Positions 15,515 to 24,589 of a DNA stretch of 64,000 nt are shown here, piece by piece. A program made the position numbers and the translations under genes. Each line of letters begins with the position of its first letter. Position 1 is the stretch's first letter. The DNA is from Halochromatium glycolicum (lineage in GTDB: Bacteria > Pseudomonadota > Gammaproteobacteria > Chromatiales > Chromatiaceae): the NCBI RefSeq assembly GCF_016584085.1, contig NZ_NRSJ01000012.1:1-64000 (forward strand), in the 5' to 3' direction. Below the pieces are notes generated by a model. It had not been told where the DNA came from, did no database searches, and saw only the letters and a list, made by a program, of their open reading frames with translations.

Positions 15515-18130
15515 CTAACCTGGAGCAGACAGATGTTGAGAGAGCGCCTCCACTGGCATGGGCTCAGCGAAATAGTAGCCCTGAAAGACACTGCATCCCT
15601 CGGCGCGCAATAACTGGAATTGTTCCTCGTTCTCGACGCCCTCGGCGATCACCGCCAAAGATAACGCCTTGGCCGCACTGATCGCCGCGCGCACGATGGC
15701 CACCTTGGTCGGGCTGTTCTCGATGCCCCGAACCAGTCCCTGATCGATCTTGACCGCCTGCAAGGAAAGCCGCTGCAGCTGTAACAAGGACGAGGAGCCG
15801 GTACCGAAATCATCGAGCACGATCGCAATGCCATGGCTTAGAAGTCGTTCGATGGCCGCCTGCGCCTGCTCGACATCGACGAACAAGGCTTGCTCGGTGA
15901 CCTCGAGCCGGAGGTGGTGGGGCTGCAGCCCAGCTTCGAGCACCGTCTGCATCACGCGCTCGGCAAACTCCGTATCCAATAGTTGGCGGATACTGACGTT
16001 GACCCCCAGATGCAGGTAAGACGGCGGCTGGTGGGCGGTCAGGTCGGCGAAGTCACGGCAGGCTCGCTGCAGCACCCAGTCGTCGATCGCCTGGATCAAG
16101 CCACTGCTCTCGGCCAGCTTCAAGAACTCGTCCGGACGGCGCAGCTCGTGCCCGGAGGCGTTCCAGCGCACCAACGCCTCGTAGCCGCACCACTGGCCTT
16201 CTTGATCGACCTGAGGCAAGTAACGCAGCACCAGCCGATCCTCATGCAAGGCCTGCCGCAGGGCCTGCGTCTTCGCCTCTTGTTGCTCGATCGCGCGCTG
16301 CATCGAGGTCTCGAAGAAGCGCCAAGTATCCCGACCGGTCCGTTTGGACTCGTACATCGCGATATCGGCCTGCTTCATCAGCTCATCGGCACTGCAGGAT
16401 TCATCGTTGAACAGGGTGATGCCGATACTCACCGAACAGTAGAGCGGCACCTCGTCGGCACCGCTTAGCCAGTAAGGCTCGGCCGCCATCTCAACGAGCT
16501 TGGAGGCGATCCGCGCCGCCTCCTGGGTGGCATCCTCAGCCGACGCGCTGAGCCCGCCGCACAGAACAACGAACTCATCCCCTCCCAGCCGCGCGGCCGT
16601 ATCGGTGCGCCGCAGCGCATGGCGGAGACGATCAGCGAACGCGATCAGCAACCGGTCCCCGACAGCATGGCCGCGGGTATCGTTCGCCCGTTTGAACCCA
16701 TCCAGATCGAGCAGCAGCAGCGCCCGGTAGCTATGCTGGCGCTGCGTGAGCCTGATCGCCTGACTAAGCCGGTCCATCAGGAGCCGGCGGTTCGATAATC
16801 CGGTCAGCTCGTCGAACAGGGCGAGCTGCTCGATCCGCGCAGAGGCCAGGTGCTGCTCGGTGACATCGTAGCAGACGCCTGTGACCCGCGGCCGCTGGCC
16901 GTTCCCATCCCGAAACCGGCAGGCGTGCAGCTGCAGATAGCGGTATTCATCGTTCGGCAGCACGATGCGCAGACGCGCGCTGCGCGGCTGGTCCGAGCGC
17001 GCGGCCGAGAGCAAGGCGCGGGTCGCGCGGAATCGGTCATCCGGCACGATCCGCTCGCGCCACTCGCGCACACTGGTCAACATGGCGTCGCCGTTCAAGC
17101 CGTGCAGGCGGCGCATCCAACCATCCCAGTGCAGCGTACCCTGCTCCAAGTCCAGTTCCCAGATCCCGATCCGGGCGGCATCGACGGCAAGGCGCAGCCG
17201 CTGCTCGTTCTCGTGGAGTCGCGCCGCGATCTCGCGCCGTTCGGTGAAGTCCTCGAGCAAACCGATGCCGGCGACGATCCTCCCACTGCCATCGCGGACG
17301 CCGGTGAAGACGGCCCGCACGGGTAGGAACTGATTCCAGGCCGCGGACCGGTAGACGATATCGAGGTGACCTTGGCCTTGGGTCAGCGAGCGACGGACGG
17401 CATCGACAACCCGCTGGTCATCGATGTCATGGATCAGGTTGGCGCCGATGAGCTGCTCGCGATCCGCTCCGAGAACCCTGAGATAGACGGCATTGCAGTC
17501 GACGATGGTCCCGTCCGCGTCATAGTGGACGATGCCGAGCGGACTCTGCTCGAAGATCTGACGATAACGCCCCTGGCTCTCGATGAGCACCGCCGCGTTG
17601 CGGCGCGCCTCGAGTGCGAGCCCGAGCGCATTCGCGGTGACCTCCAGCAACAGCACCTCGTCCTGACCGAAGAGGTCGGCAACCGCGGCACAGAGGTTGA
17701 GCGTGCCGAGCACCCCTTCCGAGGAGCGCAGCGGCAGCGCAATCGCAGCGGCGACCCCGCTCGCGCGGGCGCGCTCTTGCCAGGGCTCGGCCCAGGGATC
17801 GGCAGGCGCCGAGTCGAGCACATCGTTATCGAGATAGGTCTGACCGCTGCGATAGGCCAGCAGATGCGGTCCTTGGGCGAGCGAAGGCTCGCCATGCGGC
17901 GCAAGGACAAGCTCATCGAGGCAGTCTGTTCTGCCCGCGGCCGCAGCGCTCTCGAGCCGGCCACTCGCGCTCGGCAGCGCCACCCAGGCGAGTACGATCT
18001 CCGCACCGCGCACGAGGGTTTCGCACAGGGCCTCGAGCAGCCTGTGCTCGGCCGGTTCGAACGGGATGGCCTGGTTGGCCGCCGCAATGGTGGCCTTCAG
18101 GCGGTCCCTAGGGTGTTCGGTGTGATCCAC
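15515..18130 (-). CDS. GAF-PAS-PAS-GGDEF-EAL cyclic-di-GMP regulator
   Basis: A large soluble signalling protein. Order: a GAF-like sensor (LRSSEGVLGTLNLCA), two PAS domains (RYRQIFEQSPLGIVHYDADG; RLRLAVDAARIGIWELDLEQG), GGDEF (RLGGDEFVVL, with an RxxD inhibitory site RRTD five residues before it) and EAL. EAL residues needed for phosphodiesterase activity are visible: EALVRW, NVSIRQL, EVTEQAL, DDFGTG, VKIDQG, AEGVEN and FQGYYF. Both cyclase and hydrolase activity therefore look possible. An open frame extends to 18367, but it overlaps a rightward gene; the GTG at 18130 avoids this and keeps the whole GAF. The end lies 80 bases from gspA. Confidence 0.88.
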   Translation of the reverse strand: MDHTEHPRDRLKATIAAANQAIPFEPAEHRLLEALCETLVRGAEIVLAWVALPSASGRLESAAAAGRTDCLDELVLAPHGEPSLAQGPHLLAYRSGQTYLDNDVLDSAPADPWAEPWQERARASGVAAAIALPLRSSEGVLGTLNLCAAVADLFGQDEVLLLEVTANALGLALEARRNAAVLIESQGRYRQIFEQSPLGIVHYDADGTIVDCNAVYLRVLGADREQLIGANLIHDIDDQRVVDAVRRSLTQGQGHLDIVYRSAAWNQFLPVRAVFTGVRDGSGRIVAGIGLLEDFTERREIAARLHENEQRLRLAVDAARIGIWELDLEQGTLHWDGWMRRLHGLNGDAMLTSVREWRERIVPDDRFRATRALLSAARSDQPRSARLRIVLPNDEYRYLQLHACRFRDGNGQRPRVTGVCYDVTEQHLASARIEQLALFDELTGLSNRRLLMDRLSQAIRLTQRQHSYRALLLLDLDGFKRANDTRGHAVGDRLLIAFADRLRHALRRTDTAARLGGDEFVVLCGGLSASAEDATQEAARIASKLVEMAAEPYWLSGADEVPLYCSVSIGITLFNDESCSADELMKQADIAMYESKRTGRDTWRFFETSMQRAIEQQEAKTQALRQALHEDRLVLRYLPQVDQEGQWCGYEALVRWNASGHELRRPDEFLKLAESSGLIQAIDDWVLQRACRDFADLTAHQPPSYLHLGVNVSIRQLLDTEFAERVMQTVLEAGLQPHHLRLEVTEQALFVDVEQAQAAIERLLSHGIAIVLDDFGTGSSSLLQLQRLSLQAVKIDQGLVRGIENSPTKVAIVRAAISAAKALSLAVIAEGVENEEQFQLLRAEGCSVFQGYYFAEPMPVEALSQHLSAPG

Positions 18131-18181
18131 GTCTTCGGACTCTAGATGCTCTTCGGACCGAGTTGCAAATGCGGGGTGATC

Positions 18182-18499
18182 ATGGCGCTGTGCGACGCAC
18201 TGCGCGCGCTGCGCAACGATTTCAGCCGAGCGCAGACCCAATCTGTCGAGAACCTCGATCTCAAACGCGCCGATCTCCAGTTCGCTATCGACCCCAAATT
18301 CTGGATCATGCCAGCAGCCGAAGACGAGTACCAGAAGCGGATCGAGGCGCTGAAGGGCCATCTGCACGCAATGGATGTCGGGCGAAGATCGCCCATAAGC
18401 TGGTTCCTACCGCACGACCCTTGCGGGCAGGGACAATCGGTCCCGGGATTTCCGCTGTCTTGCACGAGCGATGACGGACTGTTCGATCTTCGCGCCTGA
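18182..18499 (+). CDS. Hypothetical protein, 105 residues
   Basis: Starts MALCDALRALRNDFSRAQTQ; a helical, charged first 70 residues (KRADLQFAIDPKFWIMPAAE, EYQKRIEALKGHLHAM), then a less regular tail. Codon third positions are GC-rich like its neighbours and favour this strand over the antisense extension of the GGDEF-EAL gene. Divergent from that gene with about 50 bases between. No family recognised; the tail after about residue 70 may be frayed. Confidence 0.45.
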   Translation: MALCDALRALRNDFSRAQTQSVENLDLKRADLQFAIDPKFWIMPAAEDEYQKRIEALKGHLHAMDVGRRSPISWFLPHDPCGQGQSVPGFPLSCTSDDGLFDLRA

Positions 18500-18591
18500 G
18501 GATTAGAATCCGCGTTCGCTCGCCAGCGCTCCGGGCATGAACCGACCGAGGCGCCCGGCGGCTTGGGCCATTTGCAGGGGACTCGCGCGGC

Positions 18592-21500
18592 ATGACCCGC
18601 CTTACGCAGATCGCCGGCTTTCTGCCGTTTGTAGCGGTCGTCTTCCTCAACAGCTTCGTTGATCTTGGTCACAAGATCATCGTCCAGAACGCGCTGTTCA
18701 AGGCCTATGATGGGCCTGAGCAGATCTGGCTGACGGCCTTCGTCAATGCCCTGATCCTGCTGCCGTTCATCCTGGTGTTCACACCATCGGGCTTCATCGC
18801 CGACCGTTGGCCCAAACCGCGCGTGATGCGCATCGGCGCCTTCGTCGCGGTCGCGATCACGCTGGCGATCACTGCCTGCTACTACCTCGGCTGGTTCTGG
18901 ACCGCATTCGCGATGACCTTCGTGCTCGCCGTGCAGAGCGCGCTCTATTCACCGTCGAAGTTCGGCTATATCAAGGAATTGTCGGGCAACGAGGCATTGA
19001 CCACCGCCAACGGCTGGGTGCAGGCGGCGACCAGCACCGCGATCCTGGCCGGGACCCTGGTCTTCTCGGTGCTGTTCGAGGCGCTGTTGCGCACCGACTC
19101 GGGGGCGATCGGCGGCACTGGCCTGCCGCCCGATGAGCTGCTGCGGCGCATCGCGCCGATCGGCTGGTGCCTGGTGCTCGCCTCGCTGATCGAGGCCCTG
19201 CTCACCTTCCGGCTGCCCGAGCATCACCCCGGCCAAACGGCGCTCCGCTTCGACCGCGCCGACTATCTCAGCGGCCGCTACCTCAAGCACAACCTGCATG
19301 CGGCCTGGGACAACCAGGTGATCTGGCTCGCGATCGTCGGGCTCGGGGTGTTCTGGGGCATCGCCCAGGTGCTGCTGGCAGCCTTCCCAGCCTTCGTCGA
19401 GGACCGCTTCGGCGAGCACAACACCGTGATGATCCAAGGAGTGATGGCGTTCTCCGGCATCGGCATCATCCTCGGTGCGGCGATCGCCGGGCGCATCTCG
19501 CGCGATCATGTCGAGACCGGGCTGATCCCGGTCGGCGCCGTCGGCATCGCGCTGGTGCTAATCCTGCTGCCGCAAATCAGTATCGAATGGCTGCACGCGC
19601 TGAACTTCTTGGCGCTCGGCGTCCTCGCCGGCTTCTTCATCGTCCCGCTCAATGCCCTGATCCAGTTCAATGCCGGTGAACGCGAGCTCGGCCGCGTGTT
19701 GGCGGCGAAGAACTTCGTGCTCAACTGGGTGATGCTCGCGGCGCTGGCCATCACCCTGGCCTCGGCGCTCGCCGATGCCGGCAGCCGGGTGATCATGGTG
19801 GCGTTGAGCCTGGTCGCCATCGGCGGCGCCCTGTACACCATCGTCCAGCTGCCGCAATCGCTACTGCGCTTCCTGCTCGCGCGCCTGATGCACAGCCGCT
19901 ACCGACTCGAGGTGAGCGGGCTCGATCACATGCCGGCGCAAGGCGGCGTGCTGCTGCTCGGCAACCATATCAGCTGGATCGATTGGGCGCTGGTGCAGCT
20001 GGCCAGCCCGCGGCCGGTGCGCTTCGTGATGGAACGCGGGATCTACGAGCGCTGGTATCTGCGCTGGTTTCTGGACTCCTTCGGCGTGGTGCCGATCTCC
20101 GAAGGCCGCCCGCGCGGCGCCCTCAAGAAGGTGGCCCGATTGCTGGACGCTGGCCAGGTGGTCTGCCTGTTCCCGGAGGGGACCATGAGCAAGAACGCCC
20201 AGCTCGGCGCGTTCAAGCGCGGCTTCGAGCGCGCCGCGGCGGCCGTCGACCCCGGTGCCGAGGCCTGCATCCTGCCGTTCTATCTGCGCGGGCTCTGGGG
20301 CAGCCGCTTCTCACACGCCAGCGCCAAGCTCAAGCGCAGCCAGCCAGCGGGGCGGCCGCGGGATGTCATCGTCGCCTTCGGCCCGGTGCTGCCGATCACG
20401 GCAAACGCCGAGACCGTGAAGCAGGCCGTGTTCGGGCTCTCGATTAGCTCGTGGGAGGGGCATGCGGCGACCCTGCCGACCCTGCCCGTCGCCTGGCTCA
20501 GGCGCGCCAAGCGCCGCCTCGCCGCGACCGCGGTGATCGACGCCGACGGCTACAGGCTCAGCAATCGCCGGTTGATCGCGGCGGTGCTGATCGCGGCCGA
20601 GCGTCTGCGCCACCGCTGTCCCGACGCGCGCCTCGCCATCCTGCTGCCGCCGGGCCGCGCTGCCGTCATCGCCAATCTCGCCGCCTGGATGGCCGGCAAG
20701 CAGGTGGTGCACCTGGATGCCACGGCTAGCACCGACACGCTCATCGCCGTCTGCCGCCAGGCCGGCATCGCGCAGCTCGTCAGCGCGCCAGGGTTCTTGG
20801 ACAGGCTGCATGAGCGCGGTCTCGAGCCTGAGCGGCTGTTCGCGCAACGGACGCTGATCGACGCCGCCGACCTGCACGGCGATGGCGTCGGCTGGCAGCA
20901 TCTACTGGCGCTGGGCGGGGCCTTGCTGCTACCGTCCTGGCTGCTCGTCGCCCTCAGCGCCCGCCAGCGCCCGCACCCGCAGGAGACAGCCGCGATCCTG
21001 GTCGTGCGTGGCGACAGGACCAGCCCGGGGAAGGCCGTCGCGCTCAGCCATCGGCATCTCGTCGCCAACATCGAACAGATCGTCGATGTGCTGAACATCG
21101 AGCAGGATGACGTGATGCTCGCCAATCTGCCGCTATCCCATACGATGGGCCTGACCGTCACCACCTGTCTGCCGCTGCTCGCCGGGGTGCCGATGGTCTG
21201 TCATCCGGAATCGACCGACGCGCTCGGCACCGCCAAGACGATCGCCCGCTACCGCGCCACCCTCCTCTTCAGCACCCCGACCTTACTCGGCCTGCTCTTG
21301 GCCGAGCCGCGCATCCACCCGTTGATGCTGGAGCCGCTGCGCCTCCTGGTCACCAGCACCGAGCCTCTCGGTTCGCCGCTGCGCGAAGGCTTCGCGCTGC
21401 GTTTCAGGAAGCCGATCTTCGAGGGCTACGGCGTCACCGAGGCGACCCCGCTCGCGAGCGTGAACATCCCCGATGTGCTTGAGACCCGGCATTGGACCAT

Positions 21501-21933
21501 CCAGACGGGCTGCAAGCCAGGCACGGTCGGGATGCCGCTGCCCGGAACCTGCTTTCGCATTGTCGATCCGGTCACCTTAAAGGAACAGCCGCGTGGCGGT
21601 GAAGGGCAGGTATTGATCGGCGGCGTGCCGATCATGCAAGGCTATCTCGGCGATCCCGAGCGCACCGCCGAGGTGATCGTCGAGCTCGACGGCCGGCCTT
21701 GGCTCCGAACTGACGACCGCGGGTGGGTTGATCCTGATGGCTTCCTGACCCTCACCGAGCAGGGCGCGGCTTCCGCTAGAATGGGCAGCGCGCCGGTGAG
21801 CACACGTGCGTCGAATACCGACCCGACCGACGCAGCCGCAAAGCCACTGGTGCAGCAAGCGCCCCCTGAGAATCCCCCTGAGAATCGCCCCAGGGATCAC
21901 CCCGGGGATCACCCCGCTGAGGTTCACCGCTGA
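18592..21933 (+). CDS. LplT-Aas fusion: lysophospholipid transporter, acyltransferase, degenerate acyl-ACP synthetase
   Basis: A 1113-residue fusion for lysophospholipid repair. Residues 1-420 are an MFS transporter like LplT (start MTRLTQIAGFLPFVAVVFLN, then IADRWPKPRVMRIG). About 425-610 is a PlsC-type acyltransferase with NHISWIDW (H459-x4-D464) and FPEG at 527-530. About 620-1090 is an AMP-binding domain with YGVTEATPLA. The expected phosphate loop (TSGTTGxPK-like) reads VRGDRTSPGKAVALSH. After TDDRGWVDPDGFLTLTEQ the family sequence stops and a low-complexity tail takes over (ENPPENRPRDHPGDHP), so the C-terminal subdomain with the catalytic Lys is missing. Transport and acyl transfer look intact; activation of free fatty acid is doubtful. 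Confidence 0.85.
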   Translation: MTRLTQIAGFLPFVAVVFLNSFVDLGHKIIVQNALFKAYDGPEQIWLTAFVNALILLPFILVFTPSGFIADRWPKPRVMRIGAFVAVAITLAITACYYLGWFWTAFAMTFVLAVQSALYSPSKFGYIKELSGNEALTTANGWVQAATSTAILAGTLVFSVLFEALLRTDSGAIGGTGLPPDELLRRIAPIGWCLVLASLIEALLTFRLPEHHPGQTALRFDRADYLSGRYLKHNLHAAWDNQVIWLAIVGLGVFWGIAQVLLAAFPAFVEDRFGEHNTVMIQGVMAFSGIGIILGAAIAGRISRDHVETGLIPVGAVGIALVLILLPQISIEWLHALNFLALGVLAGFFIVPLNALIQFNAGERELGRVLAAKNFVLNWVMLAALAITLASALADAGSRVIMVALSLVAIGGALYTIVQLPQSLLRFLLARLMHSRYRLEVSGLDHMPAQGGVLLLGNHISWIDWALVQLASPRPVRFVMERGIYERWYLRWFLDSFGVVPISEGRPRGALKKVARLLDAGQVVCLFPEGTMSKNAQLGAFKRGFERAAAAVDPGAEACILPFYLRGLWGSRFSHASAKLKRSQPAGRPRDVIVAFGPVLPITANAETVKQAVFGLSISSWEGHAATLPTLPVAWLRRAKRRLAATAVIDADGYRLSNRRLIAAVLIAAERLRHRCPDARLAILLPPGRAAVIANLAAWMAGKQVVHLDATASTDTLIAVCRQAGIAQLVSAPGFLDRLHERGLEPERLFAQRTLIDAADLHGDGVGWQHLLALGGALLLPSWLLVALSARQRPHPQETAAILVVRGDRTSPGKAVALSHRHLVANIEQIVDVLNIEQDDVMLANLPLSHTMGLTVTTCLPLLAGVPMVCHPESTDALGTAKTIARYRATLLFSTPTLLGLLLAEPRIHPLMLEPLRLLVTSTEPLGSPLREGFALRFRKPIFEGYGVTEATPLASVNIPDVLETRHWTIQTGCKPGTVGMPLPGTCFRIVDPVTLKEQPRGGEGQVLIGGVPIMQGYLGDPERTAEVIVELDGRPWLRTDDRGWVDPDGFLTLTEQGAASARMGSAPVSTRASNTDPTDAAAKPLVQQAPPENPPENRPRDHPGDHPAEVHR

Positions 21934-21945
21934 GGTTCATAATCG

Positions 21946-22395
21946 ATGAGACCGATCGAATCCCGACCGCGCTTACGCCGGCCTCTGCTTGCCGGCCTGT
22001 GTGCCAGCGCCCTACTGCTCGGCTGTGGCAAGGACCCGCTCGGACCCGAGAATCGCTTCGCGCTGGTCGCATTCGGCCAATGCAGCTACGATCAGGCCCT
22101 GATGCTCGCGGAGCAGGCCATCGCGAGCGACAACGCCGATCATGTCGAGCGCGGGCTGCTGCTCAAGGCCGCAATCCTGCGGGACCGCGGCGACACCGCA
22201 GCCGCCGAGGCCCTCTACCCTGAGATCGCCGCGGCCTGGGAGCGCGCGCGCGACAAACCCCTAAAATCGAGCCGGCGCGAGCGCAAAATCCAGCTCTTGC
22301 TCGACATCGCCCGTGCCGAGCGGCGAGCCAAGGAGCTCGACCCGGACTGCGAGAACGTCCCGCAAAAAGGGCCTCGCCCCGAGCCAGACGCTTGA
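21946..22395 (+). CDS. Small lipoprotein with TPR-like helices
   Basis: A 149-residue protein with an N-terminal signal (basic RPRLRRP, hydrophobic LLAGLCASALLL) and a lipobox LLGC, so Cys27 would be lipidated. The mature part is helical with Ala-rich pairs (YDQALMLAEQAIAS; LLLKAAILRDRGDTAAAEALYP) like one and a half TPR repeats, and ends in a charged tail. It starts 12 bases after the LplT-Aas stop and is likely co-transcribed. Exact role unknown. Confidence 0.7.
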   Translation: MRPIESRPRLRRPLLAGLCASALLLGCGKDPLGPENRFALVAFGQCSYDQALMLAEQAIASDNADHVERGLLLKAAILRDRGDTAAAEALYPEIAAAWERARDKPLKSSRRERKIQLLLDIARAERRAKELDPDCENVPQKGPRPEPDA

Positions 22396-22652
22396 GGCAA
22401 CGGAGACAACGCCGCGCCGACGCAATATTTCTCTTTCAACGGCCCTCACAGCCGTGTATGCTGCCGCCATCAATCTTAATATTGTGCGGCTCTCTCAACG
22501 ACAGAACCGTGCAAACCCGCCTCCATATCCGACTCCGCCATTTACGAGCCTGAAGGGAAGGCCCTTCAATCTCTGCTACGGCCGCCCGATTGGCACACTG
22601 GTCAGCGGCTGTCCACTTTTCTACGGTGTGTATTTCCAGAGAGACGAGACTG
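22396..22652 (+). promoter_or_regulatory. Upstream region/5' leader of RRM gene
   Basis: A 257-base gap with no ORF. An AT-rich patch (GCAATATTTCTCTTTC, then GTATGCT near 22456) resembles a -35/-10 area, which would leave a 5' leader of roughly 190 bases. Long leaders are usual for cold-regulated RNA-binding protein genes; here this is inference. Confidence 0.35.
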
Positions 22653-22946
22653 ATGAATATCTACGTTGGCAATTTGGCCTACAGCGTCACCCAAGATGAG
22701 CTCCGTGAGGCCTTTGCCGCCTTTGGCGAAGTCGAGAGCGCTAACCTGATCATGGACAAGTTCACTGGCGAATCGAAGGGCTTTGGCTTCGTCGAGATGC
22801 CGAACAATAGTGAGGCGGACGCCGCGATCAAGGGCCTCAACGAACAGCCGTTGAAGGGCCGCGCGGTCCGTGTCAATCAGGCCAAGCCGCGTGCCGAACG
22901 CGGCCGTGGCGGCGGCGGCGCCGGTGGTGGCGGTCGCCGTTGGTAA
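22653..22946 (+). CDS. RRM RNA-binding protein with Gly-rich tail
   Basis: A 97-residue protein consisting of one RNA recognition motif, like the small bacterial/cyanobacterial Rbp proteins. RNP2 is IYVGNL (residues 3-8) and RNP1 is KGFGFVEM (42-49); the aromatic residues that stack on RNA are present. The last 14 residues are Gly/Arg-rich. The start follows an AGAGAGACGAG purine stretch. A 250-base upstream gap and a strong terminator after the gene make it a single transcriptional unit. In relatives such genes respond to cold; that is not shown here. Confidence 0.93.
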   Translation: MNIYVGNLAYSVTQDELREAFAAFGEVESANLIMDKFTGESKGFGFVEMPNNSEADAAIKGLNEQPLKGRAVRVNQAKPRAERGRGGGGAGGGGRRW

Positions 22947-22972
22947 GGGCTGATCGGGGCTGACACCAGGAC

Positions 22973-23001
22973 CAGCAGGCCGTGCTGAGCACGGCCTGCT
23001 G
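22973..23001. repeat. Perfect inverted repeat after RRM gene
   Basis: 14-bp arms CAGCAGGCCGTGCT and AGCACGGCCTGCTG around a single central G. It lies 26 bases after the RRM stop and just before a second, larger hairpin. It would form a stem in RNA from either strand. Confidence 0.85.
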
Positions 23002-23010
23002 CGGCGCCCG

Positions 23011-23047
23011 AAACGGCCGGATGAGCATGGCTCATCCGGCCGTTTTT
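23011..23047 (+). terminator. Rho-independent terminator of RRM gene
   Basis: Stem arms 23011-23026 and 23030-23045 (AAACGGCCGGATGAGC and its exact complement) with a 3-base ATG loop, followed by a run of five T. A very strong intrinsic terminator, second of two consecutive hairpins. Confidence 0.92.
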
Positions 23048-23186
23048 GATTGCACACCCGGAAATGCACACCGACCAACCAGACGTTTCCCGGGGCATGA
23101 CCGGCCAGGCTAAGGTAGCATTCGCATTGGATTCGGCCCGGTAGCGGGCCGATCGGAGACCGACCTATCCTGCCCGAGAGAACACC

Positions 23187-23390
23187 ATGTTGGACAAGAA
23201 GCTCCTCGATATCCTCGTCTGCCCGGTCACCAAGGGACCGCTGATCTACGATAAGGAACATGAAGAACTGGTCGCCGTCGCCGCACGGCTGGCCTACCCG
23301 ATCCGTGACGGCATCCCGGTCATGCTCGAAGACGAAGCGCGCGCGCTAAGCGAGGATGAGGCCGAGGCCTGGCGTAAGCAGCAGGGCTGA
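23187..23390 (+). CDS. Trm112 family protein (YcaR-like)
   Basis: A 67-residue protein matching the small YcaR/UPF0434 group: [19 protein letters not shown], then [20 protein letters not shown]. One Cys-Pro motif is kept and there is no second zinc pair, as usual in the bacterial version. Eukaryotic Trm112 activates methyltransferases; the bacterial role is not settled. It lies 86 bases before the epimerase gene on the same strand. Confidence 0.88.
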   Translation: MLDKKLLDILVCPVTKGPLIYDKEHEELVAVAARLAYPIRDGIPVMLEDEARALSEDEAEAWRKQQG

Positions 23391-23476
23391 TTGCAGACCA
23401 GACGAGAAGCGGCTAGCAGCCTCTGTTCGGCCGCAGCCGATGGCCGCCAGAAACGTGATCGAGAGGATATGTTGCG

Positions 23477-24484
23477 ATGAAGGTATTGGTGACAGGGAGC
23501 GCGGGCTTCATCGGCTCCGCGCTCGCGCTGCGGCTGCTCGCGCGCGGCGATGAGGTGATCGGGGTCGACAACCTCAATGACTACTACGATGTCACGCTCA
23601 AGCAGGCGCGGCTCGAGCGCGTCAAGGCCCAGCCCGGCTTCACCGACCTGCGGCTTGATCTCGAGGATCGCGCCGGCATCGCCCGCGCCTTCGCCGAACA
23701 CCGTCCGCAGCGGGTGGTCAACCTCGCCGCCCAGGCCGGGGTGCGCTATTCGATCGAGAACCCGCTCGCCTACATCGACACCAACCTGGTCGGCTTCGGC
23801 CACATCCTCGAGGGCTGTCGCCACAACGAGGTCGAGCATCTGGTCTACGCCTCGAGCAGCTCGGTCTACGGCGCCAACACCAGCATGCCGTTCTCGGTGC
23901 ACGACAACGTCGACCATCCGCTGAGCCTCTATGCCGCGAGCAAGAAGGCCAACGAGCTGATGGCGCATACCTACAGCCATCTCTACCAGCTACCGACCAC
24001 CGGGCTGCGCTTCTTCACCGTCTACGGCCCCTGGGGTCGACCGGACATGGCCCTGTTCCTGTTCACCCGCGCGATCCTCGCCGGCGAGCCGATCGATGTC
24101 TTCAACTACGGCCGGCACCGGCGCGATTTCACCTATGTCGACGACATCGTCGAGGGCGTGATCCGGGTGCTCGACCGCGTGCCCGAGCCGAACCCGAATT
24201 GGACCGGCGCCGAGCCGGACTCGGCGACCAGCAACGCCCCCTATCGGCTCTACAACATCGGCAACAACCAGCCGGTCGAGCTGATGCACTACATCGAGAC
24301 GCTCGAGCGCTGCCTCGGCAAGACCGCCGAGAAGAACCTGCTGCCGCTGCAGCCCGGCGATGTGCCGGATACCTATGCCGATGTCACCGATCTGGTCGAG
24401 CAGGTCGACTACCAACCCTCGACCACGGTCGAGGACGGCATCGCCCGCTTCGTCGACTGGTATCGCGACTACTACGGGGTTTGA
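23477..24484 (+). CDS. NAD-dependent epimerase, UDP-glucuronate 4-epimerase type
   Basis: A 335-residue extended SDR. It opens [18 protein letters not shown] with the NAD-binding GxxGxx[20 protein letters not shown] and [16 protein letters not shown] are typical of UDP-glucuronate 4-epimerases. The catalytic Ser (ASSSSVYG) and YxxxK (YAASK) are present, and [19 protein letters not shown] is conserved. It would interconvert UDP-GlcA and UDP-GalA for surface polysaccharide. No glycosyltransferase is adjacent. The preceding purine run GAGAGGATATG gives the ribosome site. Confidence 0.92.
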   Translation: MKVLVTGSAGFIGSALALRLLARGDEVIGVDNLNDYYDVTLKQARLERVKAQPGFTDLRLDLEDRAGIARAFAEHRPQRVVNLAAQAGVRYSIENPLAYIDTNLVGFGHILEGCRHNEVEHLVYASSSSVYGANTSMPFSVHDNVDHPLSLYAASKKANELMAHTYSHLYQLPTTGLRFFTVYGPWGRPDMALFLFTRAILAGEPIDVFNYGRHRRDFTYVDDIVEGVIRVLDRVPEPNPNWTGAEPDSATSNAPYRLYNIGNNQPVELMHYIETLERCLGKTAEKNLLPLQPGDVPDTYADVTDLVEQVDYQPSTTVEDGIARFVDWYRDYYGV

Positions 24485-24589
24485 GCAGCGACGCGCGGGC
24501 GCTGAAGCACGACCTCGCGCATCCGGTTTAGTTGGCAGGCCGACAATCGCGCAGGCGCTACGGCTGTTCGTGGCCTCGGGCTAGGCCGC

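Noticed and set aside
16850..18145. Rightward ORFs antisense to the GGDEF-EAL gene
   Set aside because: PAS, GGDEF and EAL motifs are continuous on the minus strand.
18131..18367. Upstream extension of the GGDEF-EAL gene
   Set aside because: No domain text in the extension, and it overlaps a better-looking rightward ORF; GTG at 18130 keeps the whole GAF domain.
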